Assembly (NCBI GenBank): GCA_015501055.1
Contig: JADNYV010000022.1
Location: 124,001-188,000 of the forward strand
Direction: 5' to 3'
Source: Mucidula mucida
Taxonomy: Eukaryota; Basidiomycota; Agaricomycetes; Agaricales; Physalacriaceae
Length of the DNA: 64,000 nt
Shown: positions 22,238 through 32,905 of the stretch, in pieces
How the letters are laid out: each line of letters begins with the position of its first letter
Position numbering within the stretch: position 1 is the first letter of the stretch
Position numbers and translations under genes: made by a program
The notes under the pieces: model-generated
The model's database searches: none
What the model was told of the DNA's origin: nothing
What the model saw: the letters and a program-made list of their open reading frames with translations, nothing else

Positions 22238-22884
22238 CATGCCTATGATTTTCATGCATCCTGATATTATATGGTCACCATTTTGACGTCTTGTGGCTCT
22301 AACATTTTGATGTGCTTCGTTAGTTGGTATGCGTTGCATATAATAATATTTACGCACGTACTGGAAGGCAATCGGTCTAGCCAGTGCATATTCAAGAATT
22401 GGTGGACAGTTGAGTGTAAACAACAGAGAATTGAGATGAGCTGGTATGGTGGGAACGAGAGCTGTGGACCCGGCGATTCAGCATCGCCGGCTGACACTTG
22501 TGTGGTCGGATGATCGGGCCAAACAGAATACCCGCGACTCCTTCACAAGCTTCACAAGCTTCACACGCAATCTCTCGTTTTCTTTCGCGTTCAGAAGCTA
22601 GAGTATTACGCTGTTGGCTCTCTTCTTGTTTCATGAAGCGCCTTGCCGATTATCTACTGACACGACAAGCTTTTCCTTGATCTCGTCCTTCAATCGGGTC
22701 TACAATTGGGTCTATACCTTCATCAAGAAGCTGCGAGCGTTGTTCTCATGTGTTCCTACGGAGTCCATATAGCGCTGATACCGGGCCATTCGGTAGCTTC
22801 GGCTGACCCCTGATGGAATGAGCGCACTGGCGATGTATATCTCAAAGAAATTGCAAAGAAAACGATCTTTCGTTTTCTACTACC
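22238..22884. other. Intergenic region with short tandem repeat
   Basis: No gene is supported. It holds three near-perfect copies of the 9-mer CTTCACAAG at 22541-22567. The rest contains the promoter of the downstream membrane protein. Confidence 0.5.
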
Positions 22885-24360
22885 ATGGCCAGTACTATCA
22901 GTACATCTGCGTATCTACGACGTACGGTTGAATGGATTATGAAGGCTGCTATTCCCATCCTTGCCGAAAGCATCATGTGGAGTGCGTTACTTCATATTCA
23001 CGTCCTCTGTCTAACGCTATAACCATAGCGCTTTCCTTTGCATCGTTGATCCTGCTGTTGACGCTCCATGCGAGGTTCCGTCGCTGTGACATGTTGCTCT
23101 TATAGTCCGTGTTGTTTGACTTAACTCCCTCGCTCTAGAAAACCTCAGGTTATCAATATGTGTGCACTTATCCTCATGTTCTTGCTGAGCACTTTCATCT
23201 TTGCTCTGGACGTATTCTGGTTCTTCTACCAGACACGTGGGATCCTTCTGGAAGCACTCGGAGACGAAGGAAAGATTACTCCAGCGGAAAAATCTGTAAT
23301 ACTGCGAGAGGAACAACAAGCACTTTCAGTAGGGCAGTTCACGACTTGGCTTCTTGTGGTAGGTGCTACTCGACCTCATGTTTGAGGAATTGATGATTGA
23401 AGGCCGTCGAAAAGATGCTCTTGGGTGATTCCCTCGTGATGTGGCGGTCATGGGAGCTGTCCGCGTCGAATGTGGTCGCCAGGCGACTTTTTGTTCTGCC
23501 GGTAGCTTCAGTGATGGCATACCTAGGTGAGCTACTAAACACATTTGCCCTCTGAGTCTGAGAAATGTGAAGGAACACTGGCACTCTCAATTAGATGTAT
23601 CGCCAACCTGAATTTGAGCGAGAACATCTTCGTCGCTGATGGATGTCGCAAAACAATGACCAACTGGGCTCTGTCACTAGCGACTTACCTCACGTCAACA
23701 TGTATTATATGGTGCATTGGCTGGTGCGTACTACGTTTTCTCCGACTTCCGCGATGCTCATCGTTGTATAGGTGCCACCGCGTCAGCATGCGAGCGCTCC
23801 TCGCACGGACTGAAGCCTCCACTTCGGAGAAGATTATTCGACTCCTCTCAGAGTCCGGTTTCGTTTACTTTTCCGTCAATGTAAGTCTTTGCCGACCTCC
23901 ATCACCATCGAGGATGCATCTAATCATCAATTTTAGAGCACAATTCTGCTTGTCATGTCCCTAACGCCCGACTCGTATGGCGCGCAATATATTATGGCCA
24001 TGGTATTCAACGACATCGCGTGGCATTTATCGGTGCGTATCCTTTTTCGATGCGCATGCTACTCAACTGAACTGACTGCATGATTAGACTGTAACGCCTA
24101 TTCTAACCTTGGTTCTGGTCCGTTCGTATGGATCACTATGGGACGCTTCGACTGGGCATATGGGTCCAACTCACACGCCTACTGCGATACACTTCATATC
24201 CAATCCCGCATTCAATAACAATATTGAAATTTACTCGAGCATGAACAGACTAGAATCTCTCAGAGGAAGAAGTATAATTGGAGACAAAGACACATCCGCA
24301 CAAGACGGCACCCCACCAACGCTTATGAATGACCAAGAAAACTGTATGCCTGGTATTTAG
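22885..24360 (+). CDS. Seven-transmembrane-like membrane protein, family of Agaricomycetes
   Basis: A multi-pass membrane protein rebuilt from eight exons, all joins in frame. It starts MASTISTSAYLRRTVEWIMK and has hydrophobic helices in order: PILAESIMW/ALSFASLILLLTLHAR, VINMCALILMFLLSTFIFAL, QFTTWLLV/AVEKMLLGDSLVM, LFVLPVASVMAYLG, LALSIRCIA, WALSLATYLTSTCIIWCIGW, FVYFSVNSTILLVMSL, and HLSTVTPILTLVLV. The C-terminus is hydrophilic (GPTHTPTAIHFISNPAFNNN). The layout of about seven helices with a short N-terminus and a cytosolic tail is common in expanded membrane families of mushroom fungi. No ligand or role can be read from the sequence, and homology to true GPCRs is not shown. Confidence 0.72.
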
Positions 24361-24557
24361 CGTACGCGTCTTTTTCATTATTGCGCCTTTCAAATAAACG
24401 TGAACGTGCATCGAGGTCCCTGTCTAGAAAAGGCAGAAATCTATAGAAGTAATGTGTACTAATACAACATGCACAAGAAGACAAGAATATACAGCCAGAA
24501 TTGAAATAACTCATTGAGGCGAGACAATTAAGTGCAAACTAATCAAGAAAGTGATCA

Positions 24558-26668
24558 TTATATAGCGACGGGCGTCGAACTCTGCTCCTCCACCTTCCGT
24601 TTCTTCGCCATAGGGGGCGCATCGGAGTCGTCGATGATAACAATAGTATCTTCATCGTTCGCCGTTGCATTCAAAGGAGCAGGCGTCGCAACAGGTCCAG
24701 ACACCGGTGGAGAAATCCCTGGCTCTTTCCGCTTCAAACCGCCCGCTGCCTTTGCACCACGCCCCCGAGTGGCCCCCTTCTTCTTGGCCCGTCGTCTCTC
24801 TTTCAGTACCCTGACCATATGACCGGTAAGAACGTCCAATGCCTGTCGAGAGCCCATGCGCTCGAGATCCGCAATGATCTCCTTGGTGAGATCACTGAAT
24901 ACATTCGGATCCAATACAAGCTTTCGCTCATGTAACACCATATAACCCTCTCGGGCAGAATTATTAGGATGGGAGGGAGAATAGTCTGGATGAGTAGGCG
25001 GGATAGGACCGAGGATGATAGGAATCGGAACATCCGGAAATGCTGGGGAAGCGGAAACGGCTGAAACTGAAGCGTTATTGGATGGAGGGATAACTTGTGA
25101 GGCAGAAAGAGCAGGAGTGGCCACTGTGGAAGGAGGAACAATAGGCGCCGTTGTGGTCGTTGTTGACGAAACAGCGGGGATTGGGGCGACTGTGGAATGT
25201 ATTCGCCAATTTGACTGTGTCAATGCGGCATATGGATTCGGGCCGCTCATAGGCGTACTAGAATATCCCGAGGTGTTGGTGGTTGACGAGTACGGTTGCT
25301 GATATGAGAAAACGTTGGTACTGGAGGAGGGCACAGTAGAAGATGTTGTTTTTGTAGGTGCTTGTGTCGGGGGCACCGCCGCTTTGGATGTAAGAGGTGT
25401 AGAAGTTAATGGAGGAGGAAGCGCCTTGTTGTCACCCTTGACACTGCGCTTCAAGGGTGGATCTGAAAGAGGTGCGCCCTTGTCCTTTTTCTTCCCTTTC
25501 GCGGCGGCTTGCGCAGCCTGTTGCTGACTCTTCAACTCCTGCTCCTCGATGATATGTGCATTCTGCTCGTCCAATGACCAGAAGTAACCCTTGCCTCGGT
25601 CACTTCCACATTTCTCCAACTTCTTGAAGGCCTTGTTAGAGGAAAGATTGTGGCGAACGGAACTCTTTAGTCATAAATTAACAAAGAACGACATGGCGAA
25701 CAACTGACGTACCGTCCAAGGGGGGCCATCTGCATAACGGTAGTACGGGAATTCCGACATTATCCAGTTGCATATTTCGTTGAGCGTGGCCTTCTGAAGG
25801 ACTTTGAGGGATCGATAGATTAACTGAGCATAAGTAAACGTGGGTTTGGGGGGTATCTGGTCGGGAGGCGGCTTCTCCTCTACATCCGGTTCAGCCGCAG
25901 TGGAAGGCAAGTCTGTGGAATCGCTCTTTCTGCGTTTCTTGCCTCTTGTTGCCCGGTTTATGTTGTTCGAGTTGGGTAACTGGGGCTCCGGGGGTGGAAG
26001 GTGCCGCTTGCCAGGTCGTGGTGGAGAGGGTAGTACAGGCTTGGGCGGTTTGAGTTCCTCTGGTGGCGGAGGTGAATGGGACGGTTGCGACGAAGGCGGC
26101 GAGAAGGACGTGATATCGAGCGACGGCGACCGCTGTCGGTTCGCCGACGACGAATGGGAGCTCGGCGAGGGCGAGTCGTCTGGCGGTGGCGGTGGCGGTG
26201 GGAGTACAAACTCAAAGGTTCGGGACGCTATCTGAATTTGAGAGCTGTGATAGAATAGTCAGCCTCGTGTATGCAGGTCATTTCATTATCGTACCGTTCT
26301 CCAAGTGGAGCCCTTGTTCCGCTCCCCGACCATACTCCGTCCACCCAGGCGCCGTTGCGGCCAATAACAGCGAGCACGAAGCGGTCCTGTTCCGAGTCAT
26401 ACTCTATCTTGGCATGCAACCTGGATACACTCTTGAGAGCGCCTAGGTCGACATCGACCTGTGAGGCCTCTGCAGCCGGTGTTGAAGTCGTCGCGCCGTT
26501 CGCATTGGGGCTGCAGCGTCGTCCGATGGTAACTGAGAGCGTCTGGATATAGAATGTGAAGCTCGGAAAGACGAGGGAGTAGTAGGCAGAGATTTTCTTT
26601 GGGAGCGACTGCTTGTCGACGCTGCCGGCGTCGGTGCCTGTCGCTGTCGTGACATTCTCCGCAATCAT
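24558..26668 (-). CDS. FHL1: FHL1-like FHA and forkhead transcription factor
   Basis: Transcription factor combining an FHA domain and a forkhead domain, as in yeast Fhl1, which controls ribosomal protein genes with Ifh1. The FHA part (exon 1, residues about 25-140) reads AYYSLVFPSFTFYIQTLSVT, IGRRC, LKSVSRLHAKIEYD, VIGRNGAWVDGV and SQIQIASRTFEFVLPPPP. A long Pro/Ser linker with a basic cluster (RGKKRRKS) follows. The forkhead begins PPKPTFTYAQLIYRSLKVLQ, then NEICNWIMSEFPYYRYADGP, and after an intron SSVRHNLSSNKAFKKL and GKGYFWSLDEQN. The C-terminal half is low-complexity Ala/Pro/Ser/Thr, ending in a conserved-looking block (MVLHERKLVLDPNVFSDLTK) and basic tail. The start at 26668 is the first in-frame Met, but open frame continues upstream for about 30 codons, so a further 5' exon is possible. 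Confidence 0.88.
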
Positions 26669-26784
26669 TTCCGGGGGTTGGTCGTCGTTATCGTCCGCGG
26701 CAACGGTGATGGACTCGGTGAACCTTCCAAATGCGAGGGCGCCGTCAACAAAGCCGTACAGTCACAGTCACCAGTGAGTGACAT

Positions 26785-26790
26785 CACGTG
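26785..26790. promoter_or_regulatory. CACGTG E-box in FHL1/MTP18 promoter (first)
   Basis: A CACGTG core within ATCACGTGAC lies in the 345-bp interval between the divergent FHL1 and MTP18 starts. A second copy is at 26956-26961. Confidence 0.4.
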
Positions 26791-26955
26791 ACATGCCGTC
26801 TCGCGCTCTTTCCAGTAGATTCTAAGTGGGATGCTAGCGGCGGAAGTCGTTGTATTCAGCTTGTAGGTAATGTCAATGAGGGCTGAGGCCTTGAGGTAAT
26901 ATAACTAGCAAAACCACAACCAACTTGAATATTTTCAAATTTCCTAGGCGACTGG

Positions 26956-26961
26956 CACGTG
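26956..26961. promoter_or_regulatory. CACGTG E-box in FHL1/MTP18 promoter (second)
   Basis: Second CACGTG in the same divergent promoter, 53 bases before the MTP18 start codon. Confidence 0.4.
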
Positions 26962-27013
26962 ATCCTTGGCCGAACAAAATCGTCGGCCCGAGCTACTTAA
27001 CAATACTTCATTC

Positions 27014-27713
27014 ATGTCTGCCCCCAACGAGACTACAGTCGAGGCCATCGAGCAGGAGATAGACAATCTTGCGGACAAGAACGTTGACAGCGTCGACTCT
27101 GACATCCGTTATCTCGCGTACGGAGCGCGCCTGCGAACTGCATTACGTGCTGGATCTCGGTACATTGCCTACGTATGTGATGTTTCCAACTGTAAAGCAT
27201 GCCTTACATTCTCTTGCACAGACGAGTGATGTCGGAGAGGCCTTTCGGCCTGTTGTCCCTCCATGGGTGGTGACAGCGGCCTACGGAGTCTCTTGGCTAT
27301 ATCTTGCAGGAGATGTATCCTATGAATCGTATAAAGCTCACAGGCGTGGCCCCACCGCCGTAGAAGCTGCTTACCTTTCAGAGCCTACTCGGCTGAGTCT
27401 CGTTGCTGTACAGAGAGCAGCCTTCCAATCTATCGCTTCCATGTTAGTGTGCATGCACTTTCCGTATCATTCGCTAACACCGCCCAGGGCTTTACCAGCG
27501 TTTACCATTCATACTGCCGTGAAGCAGGCTGATAAAGCCTTTATGAACGCCAAGAACGTAAGAGTGAAGACCTGGGGACCGACTATGACTGGCCTTGCTA
27601 TTGTTCCAGCGTTACCATATCTCTTCGATCATCCTGTGGAAGTCGCGACAGAGCGCGCGTTTGATTGGATTCGGGAGCAGCTTGTAAAGCACGATGAGGG
27701 GAAGGCCTTGTAA
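27014..27713 (+). CDS. MTP18: Mitochondrial fission process protein 1 (MTP18 family)
   Basis: Inner-membrane mitochondrial protein linked to fission in animals. The ATG at 27014 starts MSAPNETTVEAIEQEIDNLA. Family blocks are DSDIRYLAYGARLRTALRAG, SRYIAYTSDVGEAFRPVVPP, WVVTAAYGVSWLYLAGDVSY, AVQRAAFQSIASMALPAFTI, VKQADKAFMNAKNVRVKTWG, and GLAIVPALPYLFDHPVE. Two short introns (after IAY and in SIASM) are both in frame. The predicted size (about 200 residues) fits the family. It is divergent from FHL1 and tandem to RTP1. The role in fungi is inferred by homology. Confidence 0.88.
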
Positions 27714-27847
27714 TGACTATACTTACTACTGTAGAAGAGAATAATGCTACACGGGCTACGTGTTTTCAGCGGTCAAAAACGCGAATCCGATGACGAGCGG
27801 AGATGCATGACGCATGCCGTACCGCGTTCAACCGGCAGACTGCTTTC

Positions 27848-30800
27848 ATGTCGACACAGTCAGTCATCCAAAGTGTCCTCCACGCCGGCTCCCTCCTGCT
27901 CGATAGCTCATCTTCAAACCAAAGCACAGTAAAACATTCGCTCAATGACACCCTTCTCCAGCGTCTCTGGCGCTATTGTGATCATGAACAGATTCCAAGA
28001 AAACTGGATGACAAAAGTAATCTGGATGAGATTAAACTCGTAACGGCAGAGGAAAGTCTATCAGTCGTTGTTCGAGCTCAAACTCTGCTCGGGATCGATG
28101 AGGCTGAAGACAATGTTCCGGTTATTGGGACGCGCGACATCGCCCAGCTTCGCGCTCTGCTAGCAATCGTTTTCAAATGGGGCGTCGACCATCTCCTTCC
28201 ACGCGTGGTGGTCGCGCTGCCCAAAGTCACATCAAAAGCTGGACCGTCTAGGATTACTGCTCTCGACACGGCAGGGCAGGACTTCAAGCGTTTAGCTGGT
28301 CTTCTAGCGGACACCCTCGCTCTTTTGTTCCCAAATGGACCCAACAGTCAGCTCCCACAGACTTTAATAACGACAACACTCATAAACAGACACCTCACTG
28401 ATGTACTCAAGCCTTCTATTGCTCTTGGGTGGCTCCCCAAGTCTCTTGCTACAGACGCCATCCAACCCATGGATGACGTTCGACCTCTAATCTTGCGCTT
28501 GCTTTCCATGTGAGTTATATCACGCAATCACCTCTCAATCGTTGATGATTTTAGTCTCCCACCATCTCAAGCCATACTGTCTCTCGGAGGTGTCATCTCT
28601 TCACTCCCTTCACCACCTTACGTCCGCCGTTTTGCTGGATCATTGTTAACGAGGCAAATTCTACGACCGCATGGCATACGTGGACTATGCGAAGCTGTTT
28701 TCGGTGACAACGAGGAGGCAATGGGTGAAGAAAATGATCTGGATAGGCTAGAACACACAGCCAAGGTCTTGACTGCTGTTCCAAAGGAGATGGATGCCAA
28801 GGTATGGTCATTTCTTTACTGAATCCTCATCTCATTCATTGATTATAGGTCTATTACTCCGCTATTGTTCCCAAAATCCTCGAATTATTAAGCTCCTCGA
28901 GCCCAGAGGATAAAGGTACAACCCCATACAAACGCCCTGCGGCGTTCGCAATATCGAGAATGTTAACGACGGATGCCCATGATGGTGCCGCGAAAGCCAT
29001 TATTATTCCACTATTGAAGGATCCTTTCCACGTCATCTCATCTCGCACGACGAGTTTCGCCGCTCCAGACTGTCTACTAATATTGACCATGCTCATCACC
29101 AACACCGACCCTTCTCCAACGCTCATATCAACCCTCCTGTCTCCATCTGTCCCGGCATTGTACTCGTTACAACAGTATCTGGAGCAAAAGAAAGCATCCG
29201 ATCCCTCTGTGCTCGAACGTGTTCGAGGTCTCTTGCAAACCTGGGCCAGAGTCGTGGAGACTAGCGAATGTGTTGGTATTCTTTGGAGTATCGTCGTTGG
29301 AGGCGAGCAAGACGGCTGGCACACAGACCTTGAAGGAAACATTACTCGCACCACCAAATCCTCAGTGCCCGAAGCAGAGCGTTTTGCACTCTTCACACCA
29401 CAATCTCGGCGTGAAGCCGAAGACGCTGGAGAGTTTGATCCAGATGCGAATATCATGGAGGTATATCCTGATCCCGCACAATTTGTAGCTTTTCTGAAGA
29501 GGGTGGGCAGAGTCGATGTCGTTGGAGAGATATTTGTTCGATGTTTAGAGGCGTATCGAGCAACCAGGAAGGAGGACGACCCATTAAAAACCCTTCTATA
29601 TCTACAGCTTGTCATGCAAATGCAGACGCAATTGGAGGGCGGCCTCTTGGGGCTCAAGGATCCAGGTCACGTACTGGGATTCGTGAAGCATGCTTTGGAG
29701 GATGCGAACCGCGCGAAAGAGCCTATCAAGCGCGCCGATCGATCCAAGACAGGATTGAATGTTTTTAAAATCACACCAGATCAAGTGGACAGCGATGACG
29801 AGGAGGGGGACAGCGACGACGATATGCCGGACTCGGAGCGTTACGATGAGATGACAGAAACTGCTGTGAACCTGCTGTTGGCCATTCTAGAGGCCAATCC
29901 ATCTCTATCGGCTCGGTCAGCGCCCGTTTTGGATGAGATTTTCGATCTCCTTGACGGCGCGTCCTCTTCATTGAAATCATTAGTCAGAGAGGCGAGAATG
30001 GTGATGGTTGCTCGTTTGGCATCGACATCGTCTTCCTCAACCTCAGAGGCTCATAAGGATGACACTGTGGAAACGTATCAGCGCGCCCTGAAGCTCCTAC
30101 AAGACCCTATTCTTCCTGTACGAGCGCATGGCCTACTACTCATCCGAGAATTGAAGGCGCCTAACGAGGCCCTCGTCCCGGCTATATTGGAGATTTTCAT
30201 GGAAGCCATCCAAGATGACGAGTCGTACATATATTTGAACGGCGTTCAGGGACTCGCAGGCATGGTTGACAAACACGGCAAGGAGGTTTTGACGCGTCTC
30301 GTCGGCGAATACGCGAAAGGTCCGGATGGTGTATGGGACAAGGCCGATGTGGACAAGCGAGTCAGAATTGGTGAAGCTCTTGGGATCGTGATCAAGCGGT
30401 GCGGAAGCGCTCTAGGTGTTTATATTGACCTGCTTGTACCCCACCTCATGCGGATGGTAAGTTCAAAGCAGCTTCCCACAACGTTGAAGACTTCGGCGGT
30501 AGGCTTACTTGGGGAATGTGCGGGAACGTACTTGCTAGCTCTGGGATCGTACTGGGATGACCTCATTGGCGGCATGCTCGACCTCCTACAAGTTGAGACT
30601 TCCACAGCAGAAGAAGAGGATGCGGCAAAAGGTATGGATGCCAACCCCACCAAGAAGGATAAATTTCCTCCTCTTCGGAGGGCGGCGCTTCATTTCATGG
30701 GACTACTTGTCAAAGAAACAACCCGGGCGGTATATGATGGAGAAAACGTTTTTGTAATGGATGCACCGTCGATGAGAAGGGCCAAATTGACACTGGGCTA

Positions 30801-30906
30801 TTTGGCAACTACAGACGGAGATGGTATTGTGAAAGTGATGGCACGGGAGGTTAACGAAGCACTCGCAGACCTGGAAACAGCATTGAAAGAGCATATCTCA
30901 CAATAA
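27848..30906 (+). CDS. RTP1: RTP1/TANGO6-like HEAT-repeat protein (RNA polymerase II import/assembly)
   Basis: Large alpha-helical HEAT-repeat protein. Yeast Rtp1 helps assemble RNA polymerase II and bring it to the nucleus; TANGO6 is the animal homologue. The start MSTQSVIQSVLHAGSLLLDS was chosen because a conserved-looking helical region begins there. The diagnostic C-terminal RTP1 block is QRALKLLQDPILPVRAHGLL, LIRELKAPNEALVPAILEIF, then DDESYIYLNGVQGLAGMVDK. Further repeats follow (LKTSAVGLLGECAGTYLLAL, FPPLRRAALHFMGLLVKETT), and the acidic insert QVDSDDEEGDSDDDMPDSER lies at the middle. Two introns (about 28509-28553 and 28803-28848) are in frame. No lesions are seen. It ends convergent with TCA17. 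Confidence 0.82.
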
Positions 30907-31069
30907 CATACATCATTCGGTGTAAAATTCATGGTGTTCACCCCGTATCTGTCTCTGGCGTGGTAGTCTTGGTACAGCAGAGTCAATTGAAGGGTCTCTT
31001 CACTGTCGGTGCTTTCTTCAATAAAGAAGCAGTCGGAAACGACGGAGTAGGAGAGCTCCGTGATCTTGA

Positions 31070-31606
31070 CTAGACACCTGAAGCCACAGCTGTACATATA
31101 TCATCGAGCTGACGATTGAACTTCTTCCATTTGGGACTCGATATTGGCGTGGACGGGTCGAGAGTGAGGAAAGGGTTAGAGGACGCGCGGTAATAGGCCA
31201 TATGTAGTGCTTTGAATATCTGGAGGGGAACGTCACCGGCGAGCAGACTGTGAAAAGCAATTGACCCACCATGTGCACTTTGATATCAGGAATGACCGCG
31301 TCGGCCAATGCGAATGCAAGGACAATCTTGAGATTGAGAGGCGTTATGTATGCATAGACCGCGACATCGTCTATCGAGTAGAGCAAACCCAAGTACGAGT
31401 TTTTCGGCGACACCGCGACTGTCCCCGAAAAGAATTAGAGGCGGATTGGGCTAGGGTGGTGCACAGCTACCTCGCTCGTCGATGACATCCAGCGCAGTGT
31501 GGGCAATATAGTGGTATTTCAGCGGATTCTCTGCAAATGAGCGGATGAGAATGGGATGATTATTTGCCGCAATGAATGCGACTGCGTTGACACGGATGGG
31601 CGCCAT
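31070..31606 (-). CDS. TCA17: TRAPP complex subunit 2-like protein (TRAPPC2L/Tca17)
   Basis: Small longin-fold subunit linked to the TRAPPII tethering complex in Golgi traffic. The Met at 31606 begins MAPIRVNAVAFIAANNHPIL, followed by LKYHYIAHTALDVIDER; after an intron comes NSYLGLLYSIDDVAVYAYIT and NLKIVLAFALADAVIPDIKV; after a second intron IFKALHMAYYRASSNPFLTL and KWKKFNRQLDDI. The order and spacing match TRAPPC2L (IRS..., H.S.LDVVDE, YLGLLYP). About 145 residues, as expected. Nine extra codons upstream of this Met could be used but are not family-like. All joins keep frame. Confidence 0.85.
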
Positions 31607-31774
31607 GAAGAAAGGTGTGACTGTACATGTCACGGAGCTATCCAGCTCTATCCATTTTTAGAGTTATGCGGCTCTGTAGCTCTGAAGGAAACTGAATCTC
31701 GTTCTTTTCCGTTATGACGTACCGGATATTCTTCGGTCAAGACGATATTTCCTGGCCAAGTTGCGTAATACCGA

Positions 31775-31783
31775 GCCGACAAG
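31775..31783. repeat. Target-site duplication, left copy (GCCGACAAG)
   Basis: This 9-mer immediately precedes the left inverted repeat and is repeated exactly at 32664-32672 after the right one, as expected from staggered cutting at insertion. Confidence 0.85.
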
Positions 31784-31929
31784 TAGCCAGGTAACCTGAC
31801 CTACTAGTATGAGCAAGCGTCGATACAGTAGGCCAGGTAAATCTGAGTTTAAATTTGGCGTGAACATGTCGTTGGAAATTCGCAGAGATCGGTCCGACTT
31901 CCTATATGCCGTATAAGGAAATAAATTCT
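31784..31929 (+). repeat. Left terminal inverted repeat (146 bp)
   Basis: It is identical to the reverse complement of 32518-32663 across all 146 bases. It contains an internal near-repeat (CCAGGTAACCTGA and CCAGGTAAATCTGA). Confidence 0.95.
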
Positions 31930-31954
31930 TTCCGCAAATTCTAACGTCTCGCAG

Positions 31955-32292
31955 CGGACTTGTTTGTGGTGTTCACACTTCCCTCCGAGGTCCCAATTGA
32001 CAAGAGTACGTATATTACACTGAACGTCAACTATATACTGATGAAAACTTCACTAGATGTCCCTCTGGGATGCACTCCAACCCCAGGCAATGTAGCATGT
32101 TATATACTACGCATCCACGAGCATCGCCGACTTCCAATTGCGCGTGTTGATGCCAACGACGTCCCAAACTAGCTGTCCCCCAGCCTCTTCGCTGATCCCC
32201 TCTCAGCTAGCAGTCTTGTAGACGGTGTGAACCCAGTTTTCAATGATACTGTGACATTCCAGAGGGTTGGCAGAGTTGGAGAACTGATTTGA
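31955..32292 (+). pseudogene. Possible captured C2-domain gene fragment inside the transposon
   Basis: A coding-like stretch FVVFTLPSEVPIDK ends at a good donor (GTACGT at about 32006), and after an acceptor near 32055 continues VPLGCTPTPGNVACYILRIH, RRLPIARVDANDVPN, a TAG at 32170-32172, then in the same frame DGVNPVFNDTVTFQRVG before a TGA at 32290. The pattern hydrophobic strand, ...LPIARVDAND, then ..VNPVFNDTVTF resembles the first and later strands of a C2 domain. The in-frame stop and short length point to a decayed fragment. This is a weak call based on pattern only. Confidence 0.35.
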
Positions 32293-32517
32293 GATGGATC
32301 AGATGGACAAGTCTCGTCGGGAACGGCAGCATAGCGTGTTAATCAGCGTATCAAGCTACCGGTGGACAGATGGAAAATTCAACGCGGCATAACGGGGGTT
32401 TGAAGTCATTACTTACCTGGAATATATTGTTTACATGCACAAAGTTATTCTGGCATGCTTATGCATACTGGGCGCGACCTGGATGCTGCTACGACGAACG
32501 TTGCCTTTTAAGACTGC

Positions 32518-32663
32518 AGAATTTATTTCCTTATACGGCATATAGGAAGTCGGACCGATCTCTGCGAATTTCCAACGACATGTTCACGCCAAATTTAAAC
32601 TCAGATTTACCTGGCCTACTGTATCGACGCTTGCTCATACTAGTAGGTCAGGTTACCTGGCTA
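32518..32663 (-). repeat. Right terminal inverted repeat (146 bp)
   Basis: Exact reverse complement of the left repeat. It ends CCTGGCTA, directly followed by the duplicated 9-mer at 32664-32672. Confidence 0.95.
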
Positions 32664-32672
32664 GCCGACAAG
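32664..32672. repeat. Target-site duplication, right copy (GCCGACAAG)
   Basis: Exact match to 31775-31783. Confidence 0.85.
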
Positions 32673-32862
32673 CTGTCTGCTGACTCTCCTCATGGACGGT
32701 CCGGAGACTAGCGCCGTGGCGGAACTCATCTGGCGCTTCTGTCAAGAAGAAAAGTATTGCGTCCGCGCCTATGCCCTGGCATGTGGTATATCTTCAGCAT
32801 GAACTTCCGCTTACTCGTTGCCAATCTGACCGTTCTACGCAATACCGTTACGGCACGAAACT

Positions 32863-32869
32863 ATATAAA
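32863..32869 (+). promoter_or_regulatory. TATA box of the GH93-like gene
   Basis: TATATAA lies about 40 bases before the ATG at 32906. This implies a very short leader if it is the true TATA element, or that an in-frame upstream start is not used. Confidence 0.4.
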
Positions 32870-32905
32870 CTGGGACGTGATATCATCCCGTCGTTACTGG
32901 TCCTC

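Larger units (their letters stand above)
31784..32663. mobile_element. Non-autonomous TIR DNA transposon, Mutator-like (880 bp)
   Basis: The element has two 146-bp inverted repeats that match at every base, enclosing 588 bp, and is flanked by a perfect 9-bp duplication (GCCGACAAG). Long perfect terminal repeats and a 9-bp duplication fit Mutator-like (MULE) elements; hAT elements make 8 bp and Tc1/mariner 2 bp. The outermost bases are TAGCCAGGTAACC. No transposase ORF is present, so it would need an enzyme encoded elsewhere. It sits between TCA17 and the GH93 gene, ending 243 bp before the GH93 start, and disrupts no recognised gene. The interior includes a spliceable C2-like fragment. Assignment to MULE rather than another superfamily is inference. 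Confidence 0.85.

Noticed and set aside
22541..22567. CTTCACAAG repeated three times, considered as CRISPR-like or satellite
   Set aside because: Units are directly adjacent without spacers and only three copies exist; it is a simple tandem repeat.
24558..26260. Long plus-strand ORFs opposite FHL1 (Gly/Ser-rich)
   Set aside because: They mirror the Pro/Ser-rich linker of FHL1 and lack introns or motifs of their own.
31784..32663. Long hairpin as a small-RNA locus
   Set aside because: The perfect target duplication and terminal position of the arms indicate a transposon; hairpin transcription cannot be judged from sequence.
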